DNA of 22,156 nt, taken from NCBI GenBank assembly GCA_031270205.1, contig JAISYA010000141.1, forward strand, positions 1-22,156, read 5' to 3'. The DNA comes from Treponema sp. (GTDB lineage: Bacteria > Spirochaetota > Spirochaetia > Treponematales > Breznakiellaceae). Shown in pieces: positions 22,143-22,156 of the stretch. Both the position numbers and the translations under genes were made by a program. The notes below the pieces were generated by a model that saw nothing but the letters and a program-made list of their open reading frames with translations, made no database searches and had not been told where the DNA came from. Position 1 is the first letter of the stretch. The number at the start of each line of letters is the position of its first letter.

Positions 22143-22156
22143 ATGGCGACTGCTGT
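22143..22156 (+). CDS. start of an unidentified gene (partial, first four codons)
   Basis: ATG GCG ACT GCT GT (Met-Ala-Thr-Ala-Val) follows AGGAGA (22132-22137) with good spacing and a near-consensus promoter. The rest is beyond the window, so no function can be given. Confidence 0.7.

Noticed and set aside
1..22156. CRISPR array, tRNA or rRNA genes, prophage or defence island
   Set aside because: No regularly spaced repeats, no cloverleaf-like segments in the gaps, and no phage, transposase, toxin-antitoxin or defence proteins among the supported genes.

Overview
The window looks like a chromosomal segment of a GC-rich spirochaete, most likely a Treponema relative. The clues are an enlarged serine hydroxymethyltransferase (507 residues), a tripartite tricarboxylate transporter binding protein whose mature start reads AGGGQQ, the compact rpmF-acpP-rnc cluster, and high GC at third codon positions. 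This placement is inference from protein style, not from a marker gene. No rRNA, tRNA, prophage, intact insertion sequence or CRISPR array was seen.

Layout. 1-2000 (minus): the 5' part of a FadR-type GntR regulator, cut by the window edge, preceded by a two-pass membrane protein with a degenerate GGDEF-like domain. 2052-2879 (plus): a Memo-family (AmmeMemoRadiSam B) protein. 2876-3025 (minus): a possible decayed gene end. 3098-11320: the centrepiece, a LacI-family repressor divergent from a seven-gene operon encoding an alpha/beta hydrolase, the tripartite tricarboxylate transporter TctC-TctB-TctA, and the citrate lyase core CitD-CitE-CitF. Two near-identical operators (TGGTAAARCGCTTT) sit just downstream of the -10 boxes of the two divergent promoters, so the repressor probably controls both itself and the operon. 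The operon leader carries a 17-bp perfect hairpin closed by a C(UUCG)G loop. In outline: TctCBA would import a tricarboxylate, CitDEF would cleave it to acetate and oxaloacetate, and the hydrolase might release it from an ester.

11342-13904 (minus): rpmF, acpP and rnc, followed by a YtrA-type GntR regulator translationally coupled to a stomatin-like SPFH membrane protein. The regulator has its own promoter overlapping the rnc stop codon, and a perfect inverted repeat over its start codon. 14049-16537 (minus): glycolytic gap and pgk, separated by degenerate intergenic repeats. 16655-18893 (minus): a MoxR ATPase and DUF58 pair. 18969-21881 (minus): glyA and rmuC. At 22143 (plus) a new gene begins behind a strong promoter and ribosome binding site.

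Most genes are housekeeping or from known families. The points most worth a second look are the hydrolase-transporter-citrate lyase operon without maturation genes, its leader hairpin, four genes whose -10 box lies 5-8 bases before the start codon with no Shine-Dalgarno sequence (predicted leaderless messages), the YtrA-SPFH pair with its three half-sites, and the degenerate GGDEF-like protein.
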